A stretch of DNA of 64,000 nucleotides from UBA1479 sp040218445 (GTDB taxonomy: Bacteria; Pseudomonadota; Alphaproteobacteria; Rhodospirillales; Casp-alpha2), in assembly GCA_040218445.1 (NCBI GenBank), contig JAVJRK010000003.1, forward strand, positions 1 to 64,000, in the 5' to 3' direction. Numbering within the stretch: the first letter of the stretch is position 1; every line of letters begins with the position of its first letter. The notes beneath the pieces were generated by a model. The model was not told where the DNA came from. It did no database searches and worked only from the letters and a program-made list of their open reading frames with translations. Below, one piece after another: positions 1 to 7,747 of this stretch. The translations under genes and the position numbers were made by a program.

Positions 1-100
1 CGCCACTAAGGGATCCTAGCAAGCTAGGGCCTTCGTTCGACTTGCATGTGTTAGGCCTGCCGCCAGCGTTCGTTCTGAGCCAGGATCAAACTCTCAAGTT
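1..100 (-). rRNA. rrs: 16S ribosomal RNA, 5' end only
   Basis: The complement of bases 75-94 is the universal sequence found near the 5' end of bacterial 16S rRNA (AGAGTTTGATCCTGGCTCAG), and the bases to its left continue as helix 1-6 sequence. The mature 5' end should lie near base 100. The gene is on the minus strand and leaves the window at base 1, so only about 100 nt of some 1500 are visible. It is presumably the first gene of an rrn operon running leftward. Confidence 0.97.
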
Positions 101-367
101 GAGCTTGAGAACCCGTCCGTTTCACTTTGTTCACCAGACACAAAAATGCCCGGCAAACCCATGATTCACTGACTTGCATTACTTCAAATGAACTTCTCCG
201 AACCCCTCCGAAAAGAGACCCAGGAAAAGCCCACTCAAGCGAGTAGACAGAGATACACAGAAAAACGAACAGGTCGTCGCCACCTCAATAAAAAGACAGC
301 TCCTCACTCCCTACCCGTACAGCGCAAAACGCCGCCCGCGTATCCCTTCCTTAAACTACAATGTCAA
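101..367 (-). promoter_or_regulatory. rrn operon leader and candidate promoter
   Basis: Upstream of 16S on the minus strand there is a consensus -35 (TTGACA, bases 367-362) and, 17 nt on, a weak -10 (GATACG, 344-339) followed by a GC-rich stretch, as is common at stringently controlled rRNA promoters. The roughly 230-nt leader is AT-richer than the neighbouring genes and has a boxB-like hairpin with a 4-nt loop at 231-246. A short plus-strand ORF covering 188-616 has no homologous look and is not treated as a gene. The promoter assignment is inference from the two hexamers. Confidence 0.55.
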
Positions 368-480
368 ACAGCCGAAACTCAGACCCCCAGATCGATATCA
401 GAGACGCAAAAGCACCGCACGCTCATCACCCGGGAAAACCCGAAAATGGCGCCTGGCACGGCGTCGTCGAAATGGGAACC

Positions 481-528
481 GAAGTTCCTATACTATCGGC
501 AACGGGCTTTCCTGGCAAGACTTGCCAG
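481..528. other. FRT-like half element beside a perfect 8-bp palindrome
   Basis: Bases 481-494 read GAAGTTCCTATACT, the same 14 bases that open one arm of the FLP target FRT. The opposite arm is absent. At 512-528 there is a perfect inverted repeat, CTGGCAAG-A-CTTGCCAG. A smaller hairpin, GGAAC/GTTCC, lies at 476-489. The stretch sits between the rrn promoter and the next gene, outside any coding sequence I accept. It could be an operator, a recombination remnant or chance. Confidence 0.4.
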
Positions 529-619
529 ACCGGATTTCGCCGAAATCCTTTACCGCCTTCGGCTGCTCTCTCCGCAAGGAAGAAATCACCGTGTGGCGAC
601 GTGGCCCGGGCGGTGATAT

Positions 620-714
620 AGGAGGTTCCAGACGCTGTGTCCAGCGCGAAAAACAAAATAATGTCCACAACACGCCGATGCCCACCGCGCCCGGCCATGG
701 GAGACCAAGAATGA
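620..714 (+). promoter_or_regulatory. Shine-Dalgarno and possible 25-codon leader ORF coupled to the PrpF-family gene
   Basis: A perfect AGGAGG lies at 620-625 although the PrpF-family gene starts only at 711. Eleven bases after it a GTG at 637 opens a 25-codon frame that ends in TGA at 712-714, overlapping the ATG of the next gene in an ATGA arrangement. An in-frame ATG at 661 could also start it. The overlap suggests translational coupling. The peptide itself resembles nothing I know and may be only a translation relay, or the arrangement may be accidental. Confidence 0.3.
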
Positions 715-1853
715 ACGCCCTGCAACGCAAGACCCCCGCCGTTTTCTTCCGCGGCGGCACCTCCAAAGCCGTTTTCTTCCGCGCCGAAGACGTGCCGGAA
801 GATATCGAGGAACGCAACCGCATGCTGCGCGCCGTGATGGGCAGCCCCGACCCCTACGGACGGCAATTGGACGGCCTGGGCGGCGGCATTTCATCCCTGT
901 CGAAGGCCATGTGGGTCGAACGGTCAACCCGAAACGACGCCGATGTGGACTACACCTTCGCCCAGATCGGCATCCGCGACGACGTGGTTGATATGTCGTC
1001 CAATTGCGGCAACATGACATCCGCCGTCGCCCCCTTCGCCGTCGAGGAGAACATTTTCCCTGCTCCCGACGGCGACGTCATGGTCCGCATGTTCAACACC
1101 AACACCAAAAAAGTCGTGCACGCGCATTTCACCGTTCAGGACGGACGGGCCGTTTCCACGGGTGACACGGAAATTCCGGGCGTATCCGGCACGGGAGCGC
1201 CCATGCGTTTGGACTGGATGGATCCGGCCGGCACCGCCGGGCGCGGCGTGCTGCCCACCGGCAAACTGCAGGAGACTTTTTCCGCCCCCGGGTTCGGTGA
1301 ATTCCCGGGCTCCATCGTCGACGCGGCCTCGGTCTGCGTTTATGTCCCCGCCGCCGCCTTCGGATTGACCGGCGCGGAATCGCCCATGGCCATCGACGAC
1401 ATGACCGAAGTCATGGCCGGCATGGAACACGTGCGGCGCGATGCCGCCGTGCGGGCCGGCATGGCGGCAACGCCGGCAGAAGCCGCCCAGGCCTCTCCCC
1501 GGGTCGCGCTGATCGCTCCACCCGTCGCCTATAAGACCTTGGCCGGAACTGAAATCGCGCCGGAGGACTACAACATCGCCGTGCGCGTGGCCTCGATGGA
1601 GAACATTCACCGCGCCGTCCAGGTCACGGGGGCCATGAGTATTTCCGCGGGCCTCGTCGTCGAGGGCACGATTCTCAACGAAATGGCGGTCGACCTGGAC
1701 ACCTCTGGGGACCTGAAGATCGGCAATCCGTCCGGTGTGCTGAAAACCCGCGCCAATGCGGAACGGAACAGCGACGGATCGTGGAATTTGATTTCGACCT
1801 CGGCCTACCGGACCTTCCGCCGCATCATGGACGGGCACGTCTACCATCCGTAA
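711..1853 (+). CDS. PrpF-family isomerase (methylaconitate/oxalomesaconate type)
   Basis: A 380-residue protein of the PrpF family, whose members move a double bond or tautomerise tricarboxylic-type acids (2-methylaconitate isomerase in the methylcitrate cycle, 3-methylitaconate isomerase, 4-oxalomesaconate tautomerase). It has the N-terminal signature FFRGGTSKAVFF (12-23), GGGISSLSK with a lysine near 65, the cysteine motif SSNCGNM (97-103) and the second-half motif GNPSG near residue 344, which fits the duplicated diaminopimelate-epimerase-like fold. The ATG at 711 was chosen because the family signature begins just after it and GGGAGA lies upstream. No prpB, prpC or prpD is nearby, although a prpE lies 46 kb away, so the true substrate is unknown. 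Confidence 0.88.
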   Translation: MNALQRKTPAVFFRGGTSKAVFFRAEDVPEDIEERNRMLRAVMGSPDPYGRQLDGLGGGISSLSKAMWVERSTRNDADVDYTFAQIGIRDDVVDMSSNCGNMTSAVAPFAVEENIFPAPDGDVMVRMFNTNTKKVVHAHFTVQDGRAVSTGDTEIPGVSGTGAPMRLDWMDPAGTAGRGVLPTGKLQETFSAPGFGEFPGSIVDAASVCVYVPAAAFGLTGAESPMAIDDMTEVMAGMEHVRRDAAVRAGMAATPAEAAQASPRVALIAPPVAYKTLAGTEIAPEDYNIAVRVASMENIHRAVQVTGAMSISAGLVVEGTILNEMAVDLDTSGDLKIGNPSGVLKTRANAERNSDGSWNLISTSAYRTFRRIMDGHVYHP

Positions 1854-1892
1854 CGCAAATCCCGAGCGCGGTCGCGCGACGACGATTTGCGT
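1853..1892. terminator. Inverted repeat between convergent genes
   Basis: ACGCAAAT (1853-1860) and ATTTGCGT (1885-1892) are perfect reverse complements and enclose a second GCGCG/CGCGC stem. The structure lies between two convergent genes, so it may end transcription from both sides. It lacks a clean run of T on either strand, so the terminator call is tentative. Confidence 0.4.
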
Positions 1893-1920
1893 AGATTAAA
1901 ATTTGATCAGGCGGGCAGCC

Positions 1921-2484
1921 TTAAGGCCCTTCGTAGGAAATACGTATAACCTCGACCTCATCCGGTCCGTGGGGCGTGCGCACGATCACGACGTCGCCTT
2001 CCTCCGCCCTCATCAGGGCACGGGCCATGGGCGAGACCCAGCTGATCTCGCCTTCTTCCAGGCGCGCTTCATCGACGCCGACGATACGCACGGTCTTTTC
2101 CTCACCCCTGGAATTTTCGAACGCCACCCAGGCACCGAAGAACACCTGATCGCGGTTGGTCTGGCGGGCGGGGTCGACGACCTCGGCGATGTCCAGGCGC
2201 TTCATCAGATAGCGCAAACGTCGGTCGATCTCACGCAGGCGCTTCTTGCCGTAGATATAGTCGCCATTTTCCGACCGGTCGCCGTTGGATGCTGCCCAGG
2301 AGACGATGTCGACCACCTTGGGGCGCTCCACATGGCGCAGGTGTTTGAGTTCCGCCTGCAGGCGGGCATGACCCTCGGGAGTCAAAAGATTACGCGATCC
2401 CGCGGGCAGGTCGGGCCCGTCATCGATCTCGTCCTCAAGATCGATCTCCGCTGCTGCGTCTTCGTTCACGAATGCCTTGCTCAC
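1921..2484 (-). CDS. greB: Transcription elongation factor GreB
   Basis: A 187-residue GreA/GreB-family protein that rescues backtracked RNA polymerase by stimulating cleavage of the 3' end of the transcript. The N-terminal coiled coil carries the GreB-type tip GDRSENGDYIYGKKRLREID (68-87), with the acidic residues that reach the active site; the basic stretch after the tip separates GreB from GreA. The C-terminal FKBP-like domain ends with GPDEVEVIRISYEG. The protein is about 30 residues longer than E. coli GreB because of an acidic N-terminal extension (residues 8-25), which I cannot explain. It converges with the PrpF-family gene and diverges from a GNAT gene. Confidence 0.92.
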   Translation of the reverse strand: MSKAFVNEDAAAEIDLEDEIDDGPDLPAGSRNLLTPEGHARLQAELKHLRHVERPKVVDIVSWAASNGDRSENGDYIYGKKRLREIDRRLRYLMKRLDIAEVVDPARQTNRDQVFFGAWVAFENSRGEEKTVRIVGVDEARLEEGEISWVSPMARALMRAEEGDVVIVRTPHGPDEVEVIRISYEGP

Positions 2485-2578
2485 CTTGGTTCTCTCCGAT
2501 GATCGGAAACGGCCCTATTCTAACGCAATCATGAACGATACAAGGCGATAATTGTCGCAGCGATCTATAGGAATCCAG

Positions 2579-3319
2579 ATGACCGACACTTCGACCACGC
2601 ATTCCGACCGCCCCCTGGGCCTGCCCCTTTCCGATTGGACGCCCCGCCCCCGGCCGGGCCGCGACCCGCTGATCGGGCCGCGCTGCCGCCTGGAGCCTCT
2701 GTCCGCGGATGCCCACGGCGAGGATTTGTGGCACGCCAATTCACAAGATAGCGACGGGCGCATGTGGGATTACATGTCCTGCGGGCCGTTTGCCGGCATT
2801 CAGGAATACCTGACCTGGCTTAAGGGGGCTGCGGCCGGTGACGATCCCTTGTTCTTTGCCATCGTCGACCAGGCGACGGGCCAAGCCATGGGCGTTGCCA
2901 GCTATCTTAGGATCGATCCGGCAAACGGTGTCATCGAGGTCGGCAACATCGCCTATTCACCGGCTTTGCAAGGGTCGGTTCTGGCGACGGAAGCGATGTA
3001 CCTAATGATGGCCCATGCTTTTGACGGCCTGGGATACCGACGTTATGAATGGAAATGCAATTCGCTGAACGCACCGTCGCGCCGTGCGGCCCAACGCCTG
3101 GGCTTTTCCTATGAAGGGCTGTTCCGCAATCACATGGTGATCAAGGTGCGCAACCGGGATACCGCCTGGTTCGCGATCACCGAAGCGGACTGGCCCGAAA
3201 TCAAGGGGGCGTTGGAAAGCTGGCTAGCGCCGGGAAACTTCGATGCGGACGGCCGTCAGCACCAACGGCTGTCGGTGCTGACAAAATCATTGAGAACGGA
3301 AGATCCGGGGCTGAATTAA
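2579..3319 (+). CDS. GNAT acetyltransferase (RimJ/RimL-like)
   Basis: A 246-residue protein of the Acetyltransf_3 (RimJ/RimL) branch of acetyl-CoA N-acetyltransferases. Visible landmarks are the substrate-side start IGPRCRLEPLSADAH, the central strand GVIEVGNIAYSPALQG, and the late motif NAPSRRAAQRLGFSYEGLFR, where the acetyl-CoA-binding helix and beta-6 lie. The ATG at 2579 follows a weak GGAA and was preferred to an upstream alternative that would add residues without family similarity. Proteins with this layout acetylate protein N-termini, amino acids or antibiotics; the target here is unknown. It stands alone. Confidence 0.8.
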   Translation: MTDTSTTHSDRPLGLPLSDWTPRPRPGRDPLIGPRCRLEPLSADAHGEDLWHANSQDSDGRMWDYMSCGPFAGIQEYLTWLKGAAAGDDPLFFAIVDQATGQAMGVASYLRIDPANGVIEVGNIAYSPALQGSVLATEAMYLMMAHAFDGLGYRRYEWKCNSLNAPSRRAAQRLGFSYEGLFRNHMVIKVRNRDTAWFAITEADWPEIKGALESWLAPGNFDADGRQHQRLSVLTKSLRTEDPGLN

Positions 3320-3342
3320 GACGCCGCGTACAGGCGTCGCGC

Positions 3343-4743
3343 TCAGCCGCCGATCATTGACGGCTCGCAGAACTGGCGCCGCTTCTTAAGATCGGCACAA
3401 ATTTTCTTAGCCTCGCCGGACGATTTCAGGGGGCCGGCCTTAAGCCGGTAATAGGTCCCCTTCTTGCCCAGGTCGACCTTGGCGACCTCGTGATCCATGT
3501 CCTTCAACACCGTACGATGACGGCGCTGGATCAGTTTCCAACCATCCTCGGCCTGTTTGACCGAACGGTAGGAAGCCAGGTGCACACCCGGTTGCGGGCC
3601 CTTCGGCTTTTCCATCTTCTCGGCCTTGTCCTTTTCGACAAGACTGGTCGGTGCGGCCTGGGCCGATGCCATCTTGGGGGCTTCGGGCTGCATGGCTTTT
3701 TCGATGGCCGCGCGCTCGCGCGTGTATTCATCGGAGGTGATGTAGCCGTCATCACGCAACTGTTCCAGACGGCGCACGGAATCCGCAGCTTCCATCAACC
3801 CTTGCGGCGGGGGCGTCGGATTGACCAACCGCACCGGTGCCGCCGGCATCAGTGCATCCAGGATCATGTTGCGTTCGGCCGCATGTTGCGAGACGGAAAT
3901 CGCGCGCAATTCAAGTGCGCGGCCGATCGCCCGCAGGCGACCGGAAATCTGTTCGGTGGTCGGAACCGGCCGGTCCAGGCCCGCCGAGGACGGCGGCGAG
4001 GTCAGCGGCAACAAGGCGCCGGTATTCGCCTGACGCCGGGTTGCGTATTCCTGCGGCGTGACCAACCCCTGATCGCGCAAGGCCCGCATGGTGGCAAAAC
4101 GGGAGATCACGTTCTGATCGGCGCCGCTGAAGGCTTCCATGGTCGTCGGCTCCATCCCCGGGGTCGCCATGGCCTGTTGCGGCTGCATGGCCGGGGATAC
4201 AGGCGGCGGCGCACCGAATGACGGTGCGGCGGCGGGCCGTCCCGTGGGCGACGCCGCGACCGAAGTCGGCGCCCCCGGGAACCCGGCCGGGGCTTGGCCC
4301 AGGCGCACGGCACTCGGCACCTCACCGGAATCAAGCAAGGACAGGTTCACGCTGGCAATCTGCGAGGCCGGACGGGTCGAAAGATTGTTCCACACAACGA
4401 ATTGCTGGGATTCTTCGGGACGCAGGGCCAAAACGGCTTCGTACATCTGGCGGGACTTCGTGATCTGGCCGGTGTTCTGGTACAGGATGCCGGCGCCTAA
4501 AAGCGCATCGACGTCCTTCGGATTGGCCTGCAAGGCCCGCTGGAAATGGCTTTCCGCCGCGACGAAATTACCCTTGGCCAGTTCGGCGATGCCCAATTCG
4601 GCCTCGTCGTTCTTTTTCAAGGGACTTCCGGCCCAGAACGTGTCCGTAAAAACCTGAGATTCCGACAATGCGCCGCACGCGCCGAGCCCCATGCTCGCCA
4701 CGGCAACAACAGCAAACCGCGCCATCAGACGTCGACCGGTCAT
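3343..4743 (-). CDS. Lipoprotein with TPR, SHOCT-like repeats and a C-terminal SPOR domain
   Basis: A 466-residue envelope protein. The signal peptide ends in the lipobox LGAC with Cys23, so it should be lipid-anchored. Residues about 48-110 form TPR-like helices. A Pro/Ala-rich linker follows (150-200), then short helical repeats with the pattern L-x-x-G-x-[IV]-[ST]-x-x-E/H: 218-238, 326-347 and a weaker one at 278-298, resembling SHOCT oligomerisation motifs. Residues 385-463 match a SPOR domain, which binds denuded septal peptidoglycan. An envelope or division role is inference. The gene stands alone; the first methionine could equally be M7. Confidence 0.75.
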   Translation of the reverse strand: MTGRRLMARFAVVAVASMGLGACGALSESQVFTDTFWAGSPLKKNDEAELGIAELAKGNFVAAESHFQRALQANPKDVDALLGAGILYQNTGQITKSRQMYEAVLALRPEESQQFVVWNNLSTRPASQIASVNLSLLDSGEVPSAVRLGQAPAGFPGAPTSVAASPTGRPAAAPSFGAPPPVSPAMQPQQAMATPGMEPTTMEAFSGADQNVISRFATMRALRDQGLVTPQEYATRRQANTGALLPLTSPPSSAGLDRPVPTTEQISGRLRAIGRALELRAISVSQHAAERNMILDALMPAAPVRLVNPTPPPQGLMEAADSVRRLEQLRDDGYITSDEYTRERAAIEKAMQPEAPKMASAQAAPTSLVEKDKAEKMEKPKGPQPGVHLASYRSVKQAEDGWKLIQRRHRTVLKDMDHEVAKVDLGKKGTYYRLKAGPLKSSGEAKKICADLKKRRQFCEPSMIGG

Positions 4744-4936
4744 GATCCTCTCCCGCAGTTAAGGCAGCACCGTCCCCGGTATTCACTCCCAAGAAAATAC
4801 CGGAAAAAACCCAGATGAACGGCACTGCGTCTGGATCAACTCAAGGATAGTGAAAACCATTGGGGTAAACAATTGGTAAAAAAGGAGGAATCATTGGCAG
4901 GCCCCAGGCATTCCGGGACTTACGCGACGCGGGCTT

Positions 4937-5407
4937 TCACAATGCCAGTTCCATGAAGTGCATCCCGGGTGCCGTATCCGCATGGTAGGCGGGAATATCC
5001 AGGAACCCCAAACGAAGGTAGAGCGCCCGCGCCTCCGCCATATGCCCAAGGGTATCAAGACGCAGGGCCGCGTAGCCTGCATCCCGCGCCCATAGAATCA
5101 CGGCCTCAACCAATTGCCGTCCATATCCCTTGCCCTGGAAACCGGACCGGACATAAAGGCGTTTCATCTCGGCAATGTCGTCTGACAGGGGGCGTGCCGC
5201 GATGCATCCGGCGGCATCATCACCTGATCGCACCAAGAACAACGCCCCGCGTGGCGCCCCGTAGGCACCGGGCAGACCGGCCAGTTCTTCATCGAAACCT
5301 TTGAGGCAATAGGCACGCGAGACATTCGCCCCGTATTCGGCGAACAATTTCCGCACGGCCTCAAGATCAGGGCCGCCGGAAACATTCGAAATGATGTTAT
5401 CCGGCAT
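4937..5407 (-). CDS. GNAT family N-acetyltransferase
   Basis: A compact 156-residue single-domain acetyltransferase. The acetyl-CoA pyrophosphate loop is clear: the strand EMKRLYVRSGFQ followed by GKGYGRQL matches motif A (Q/R-x-x-G-x-G/A). It ends with ALYLRLGFLDIPAY, the typical motif B segment. The substrate cannot be told from sequence. It lies 27 bp downstream of the tartrate-dehydrogenase-like gene on the same strand and may be transcribed with it. Confidence 0.82.
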   Translation of the reverse strand: MPDNIISNVSGGPDLEAVRKLFAEYGANVSRAYCLKGFDEELAGLPGAYGAPRGALFLVRSGDDAAGCIAARPLSDDIAEMKRLYVRSGFQGKGYGRQLVEAVILWARDAGYAALRLDTLGHMAEARALYLRLGFLDIPAYHADTAPGMHFMELAL

Positions 5408-5434
5408 GGCCTCGATCTCTTTCCCGATTTCTTT

Positions 5435-6505
5435 CTAAGAGGAAAGTTCCTCGGCAATGGCCGCACCCAGTTCCTGGGTTGTGGCCGTACCGCCCATATC
5501 CGCCGTCTTGGGGCCATTGCCCGCGACCACCCGCTCGATCACGCTGACGATCTCGTCCGCCGCTTCCTTATGGCCCAGATGTTCCAGCATCATGGCCGCC
5601 GACCAGATCTGGCCGATAGGATTGGCGATGTTCTTGCCCGCGATATCCGGGGCGGAGCCGTGAACCGGCTCGAACATGGAGGGGTAATCCCGTTCCGGGT
5701 TGATATTGGCCGAAGGGGCGATGCCGATGGTGCCCGTGCAGGCCGGCCCCAAATCCGACAGGATATCGCCGAACAGGTTGGAGCCGACGACCACATCGAA
5801 CCAATCGGGATTGCGCACGAAATGGGCTGTCAGGATGTCGATGTGGAACTGGTCCGTCTCGACATCGGGGTATTCCTTGGAAATTTCCTCGAACCGTTCG
5901 TCCCAATAGGGCATGGAAATGCTGATACCGTTGGACTTGGTGGCCGAGGTGACTTTTTTACGCTTGCGCGTGCGGGCCAGTTCGAAGGCGACGCGCATGA
6001 TCCGGTCACAGCCGTTCTTGGTGAAGACCGAGGTCTGGGCCGCGAATTCCTGATCCGTGCCGACATGAGCGCGCCCGCCGATGTCGGAATACTCACCTTC
6101 GTTGTTTTCGCGTACGACCAGTAAATCGATCTCGCCCGGTTTCCGGTTGGCCAAGGGACAGGGCATGCCTTCCATCAACTTGACCGGACGAAGCGACAGA
6201 TACTGGTGGAATTGGCGGCGGATGGGGATCAACAGCCCCCAGAGCGAGACATGGTCCTTCACGCCGGGAAAACCAACCGCGCCCAGAAGAATGGAATCAT
6301 GGCCCTTGATGGTATCCAGCCCGTCTTCCGGCATCATCGCACCTTCCTTGGCGAAGCGCTCACAGCTCCAATCGAACTCGTCGAACTGGAACGACAGGTC
6401 ATGCTTGCGGCCAACGGCTTCGAGAACGCGCAGCGCCTCGGGCATGACTTCATTACCGATCCCGTCTCCGGGGATCACGGCGATGCGGTGGGCATTGGTG
6501 GACAT
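5435..6505 (-). CDS. Tartrate dehydrogenase-like beta-decarboxylating dehydrogenase
   Basis: A 356-residue member of the isocitrate/isopropylmalate dehydrogenase family, closest in motifs to tartrate dehydrogenase and D-malate dehydrogenase. It has the opening IPGDGIGNEV (11-20), the substrate-arginine segment with LSLRPVKL, the family-specific WGLLIPIRRQFHQY, the metal-binding GDILSDLGPA and the NAD-binding HGSAPDIAGKNIANP. Such enzymes use NAD and Mn2+ or Mg2+ with a K+ requirement and oxidise tartrate, D-malate or related hydroxyacids. The ATG at 6505 follows a clear AGGAGA; an upstream in-frame extension lacks family similarity. Its neighbour is a PLP dehydratase under a MocR regulator, which hints at hydroxy-acid or hydroxy-amino-acid catabolism. 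Confidence 0.85.
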   Translation of the reverse strand: MSTNAHRIAVIPGDGIGNEVMPEALRVLEAVGRKHDLSFQFDEFDWSCERFAKEGAMMPEDGLDTIKGHDSILLGAVGFPGVKDHVSLWGLLIPIRRQFHQYLSLRPVKLMEGMPCPLANRKPGEIDLLVVRENNEGEYSDIGGRAHVGTDQEFAAQTSVFTKNGCDRIMRVAFELARTRKRKKVTSATKSNGISISMPYWDERFEEISKEYPDVETDQFHIDILTAHFVRNPDWFDVVVGSNLFGDILSDLGPACTGTIGIAPSANINPERDYPSMFEPVHGSAPDIAGKNIANPIGQIWSAAMMLEHLGHKEAADEIVSVIERVVAGNGPKTADMGGTATTQELGAAIAEELSS

Positions 6506-6659
6506 GGGTGTTCTCCTGATCGATACGCTTTCTTTTATTGCCGGGTTGTACCCGGTCCGGACCTCATCCGCCAAATGGATATTGATCCGGGGGCCTTGCT
6601 TTCCCTCGGTGCCAGCCTTGCCGACATGCGAACAGTACCCATCTTGTTATCGGGTTTGG

Positions 6660-7631
6660 TCAAGTCGGTGGCGCTGCCAAAATCCGGCACATCAGGCCGC
6701 GATCGACATTTCCTCCGGACAGAACCACCGCCGTTTTCTTGCCGGCCATGACCTCCCGCTCTTTGAGCAGCGCCGCCAAGGCCGAAGCCCCCGCCCCTTC
6801 CGCAAGATTGTGGGTGTCCGTGAAATAGGCAGACATGGCGGCCAGGGTATCGTCGTCCGATACGGCGACGACACGTTCGACCCCTTTCAAGATGATTTCC
6901 AGCGCCGCGGCGTCAGGCTGGCGCACGGCCAGTCCTTCGGCGATGGTATCGACACCATTGGTGGCGACCACCCGGCGTTCGGCAAAGGACAAGGCATAAC
7001 AGGGCGCACCTTCGGCGACGACGCCGACGATCTTGGTTTTAAGGCCCAAGGCATCGCGCGCCGCAATCACGCCGCAAATCCCCGACCCCAGACCGATGGG
7101 GACATAGACCGTGTCCAGGTCCGACTGGGCTTCGAATAATTCCAGGCCATATGACGCCACGCCTTGAACCAGCCAGGGATGAAACGGCGGCACCATGTGT
7201 AGATTTTGTTCAGCGGCAAGGCCCTCGGCATATTCACGGGCCGCCTGGAAATCACTGCCCTGTTCACGCAGGTCCACGCCAAGAGCCTTCATCGCCGCAT
7301 TCTTGCCGGGATTGTTGCCCTCGGGCACGACGATGGTCGCGGGCAAACCGACCATGCCTGCCGCCCGGCCGATGCTTTGGCCGTGATTGCCGGTGCTGGC
7401 CGTCAACACCCCCGCAAGATCCGGATATTCCGCCTGAACCCGGGTGAGGTAAACAAGACCGCCCCGCACCTTGAAGGCCCCGATCGGCGTATGATTCTCA
7501 TGTTTAACCCAAGTCTCCCCGCTCGTCCGGTGGTTGAGCAACGGCCAAGTCAGCGTCGGGGTCGGCTGCATATGAGTATAAACGATGTCCCGCGCGGCAG
7601 TCAGTTCTTCAAGGGTGAGCCAATCCATCAT
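6660..7631 (-). CDS. PLP-dependent threonine dehydratase-like enzyme
   Basis: A 323-residue fold-type II PLP enzyme of the serine/threonine dehydratase group. The lysine that binds PLP is in HTPIGAFKVRGG (Lys54), the substrate loop is TASTGNHGQS, the phosphate-binding glycine loop is GLGSGICG, and the C-terminal SGGNVD contacts the pyridine nitrogen. It lacks the regulatory ACT-like domain of biosynthetic IlvA, so a catabolic role is more likely: threonine, serine, hydroxyaspartate or a diaminobutyrate derivative are all possible. GGGAG lies before the ATG. It is transcribed divergently from a MocR-type regulator 116 bp away. Confidence 0.85.
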   Translation of the reverse strand: MMDWLTLEELTAARDIVYTHMQPTPTLTWPLLNHRTSGETWVKHENHTPIGAFKVRGGLVYLTRVQAEYPDLAGVLTASTGNHGQSIGRAAGMVGLPATIVVPEGNNPGKNAAMKALGVDLREQGSDFQAAREYAEGLAAEQNLHMVPPFHPWLVQGVASYGLELFEAQSDLDTVYVPIGLGSGICGVIAARDALGLKTKIVGVVAEGAPCYALSFAERRVVATNGVDTIAEGLAVRQPDAAALEIILKGVERVVAVSDDDTLAAMSAYFTDTHNLAEGAGASALAALLKEREVMAGKKTAVVLSGGNVDRGLMCRILAAPPT

Positions 7632-7747
7632 GCGTCTCCCGACATTTTGAGCATATTGTCACCTATCAATTTCCTATTGATCCCAGACATTACAACAATA
7701 AACCAATACAATTGACAGACAATCGATACAATTACTAAAATCGCATC
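7632..7747. promoter_or_regulatory. Divergent promoter region with candidate MocR operator repeats
   Basis: This AT-rich 116-bp spacer separates the dehydratase from its likely regulator. ATACAATT occurs twice as a direct repeat, at 7706-7713 and 7726-7733, exactly 20 bp apart, or about two helical turns, which is the kind of spacing MocR-type proteins recognise. A TTGACA (7712-7717) overlaps the first copy. The regulator's ATG follows with no visible Shine-Dalgarno, so it may be leaderless. The operator assignment is inference. Confidence 0.5.

Noticed and set aside
481..494. Cloning-vector contamination (FRT site)
   Set aside because: Only one partial arm matches and the flanks are ordinary chromosomal sequence, so an engineered site is unlikely.
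188..616. Plus-strand ORF of 142 codons in the rrn leader region
   Set aside because: It lies over the rRNA promoter and leader, has no Shine-Dalgarno and shows a basic, low-information sequence typical of chance frames.
6660..7631. Beta-hydroxyaspartate cycle or ectoine catabolic cluster
   Set aside because: The companion genes of either pathway (aldolase, iminosuccinate reductase, ectoine hydrolase or transporters) are not found nearby.
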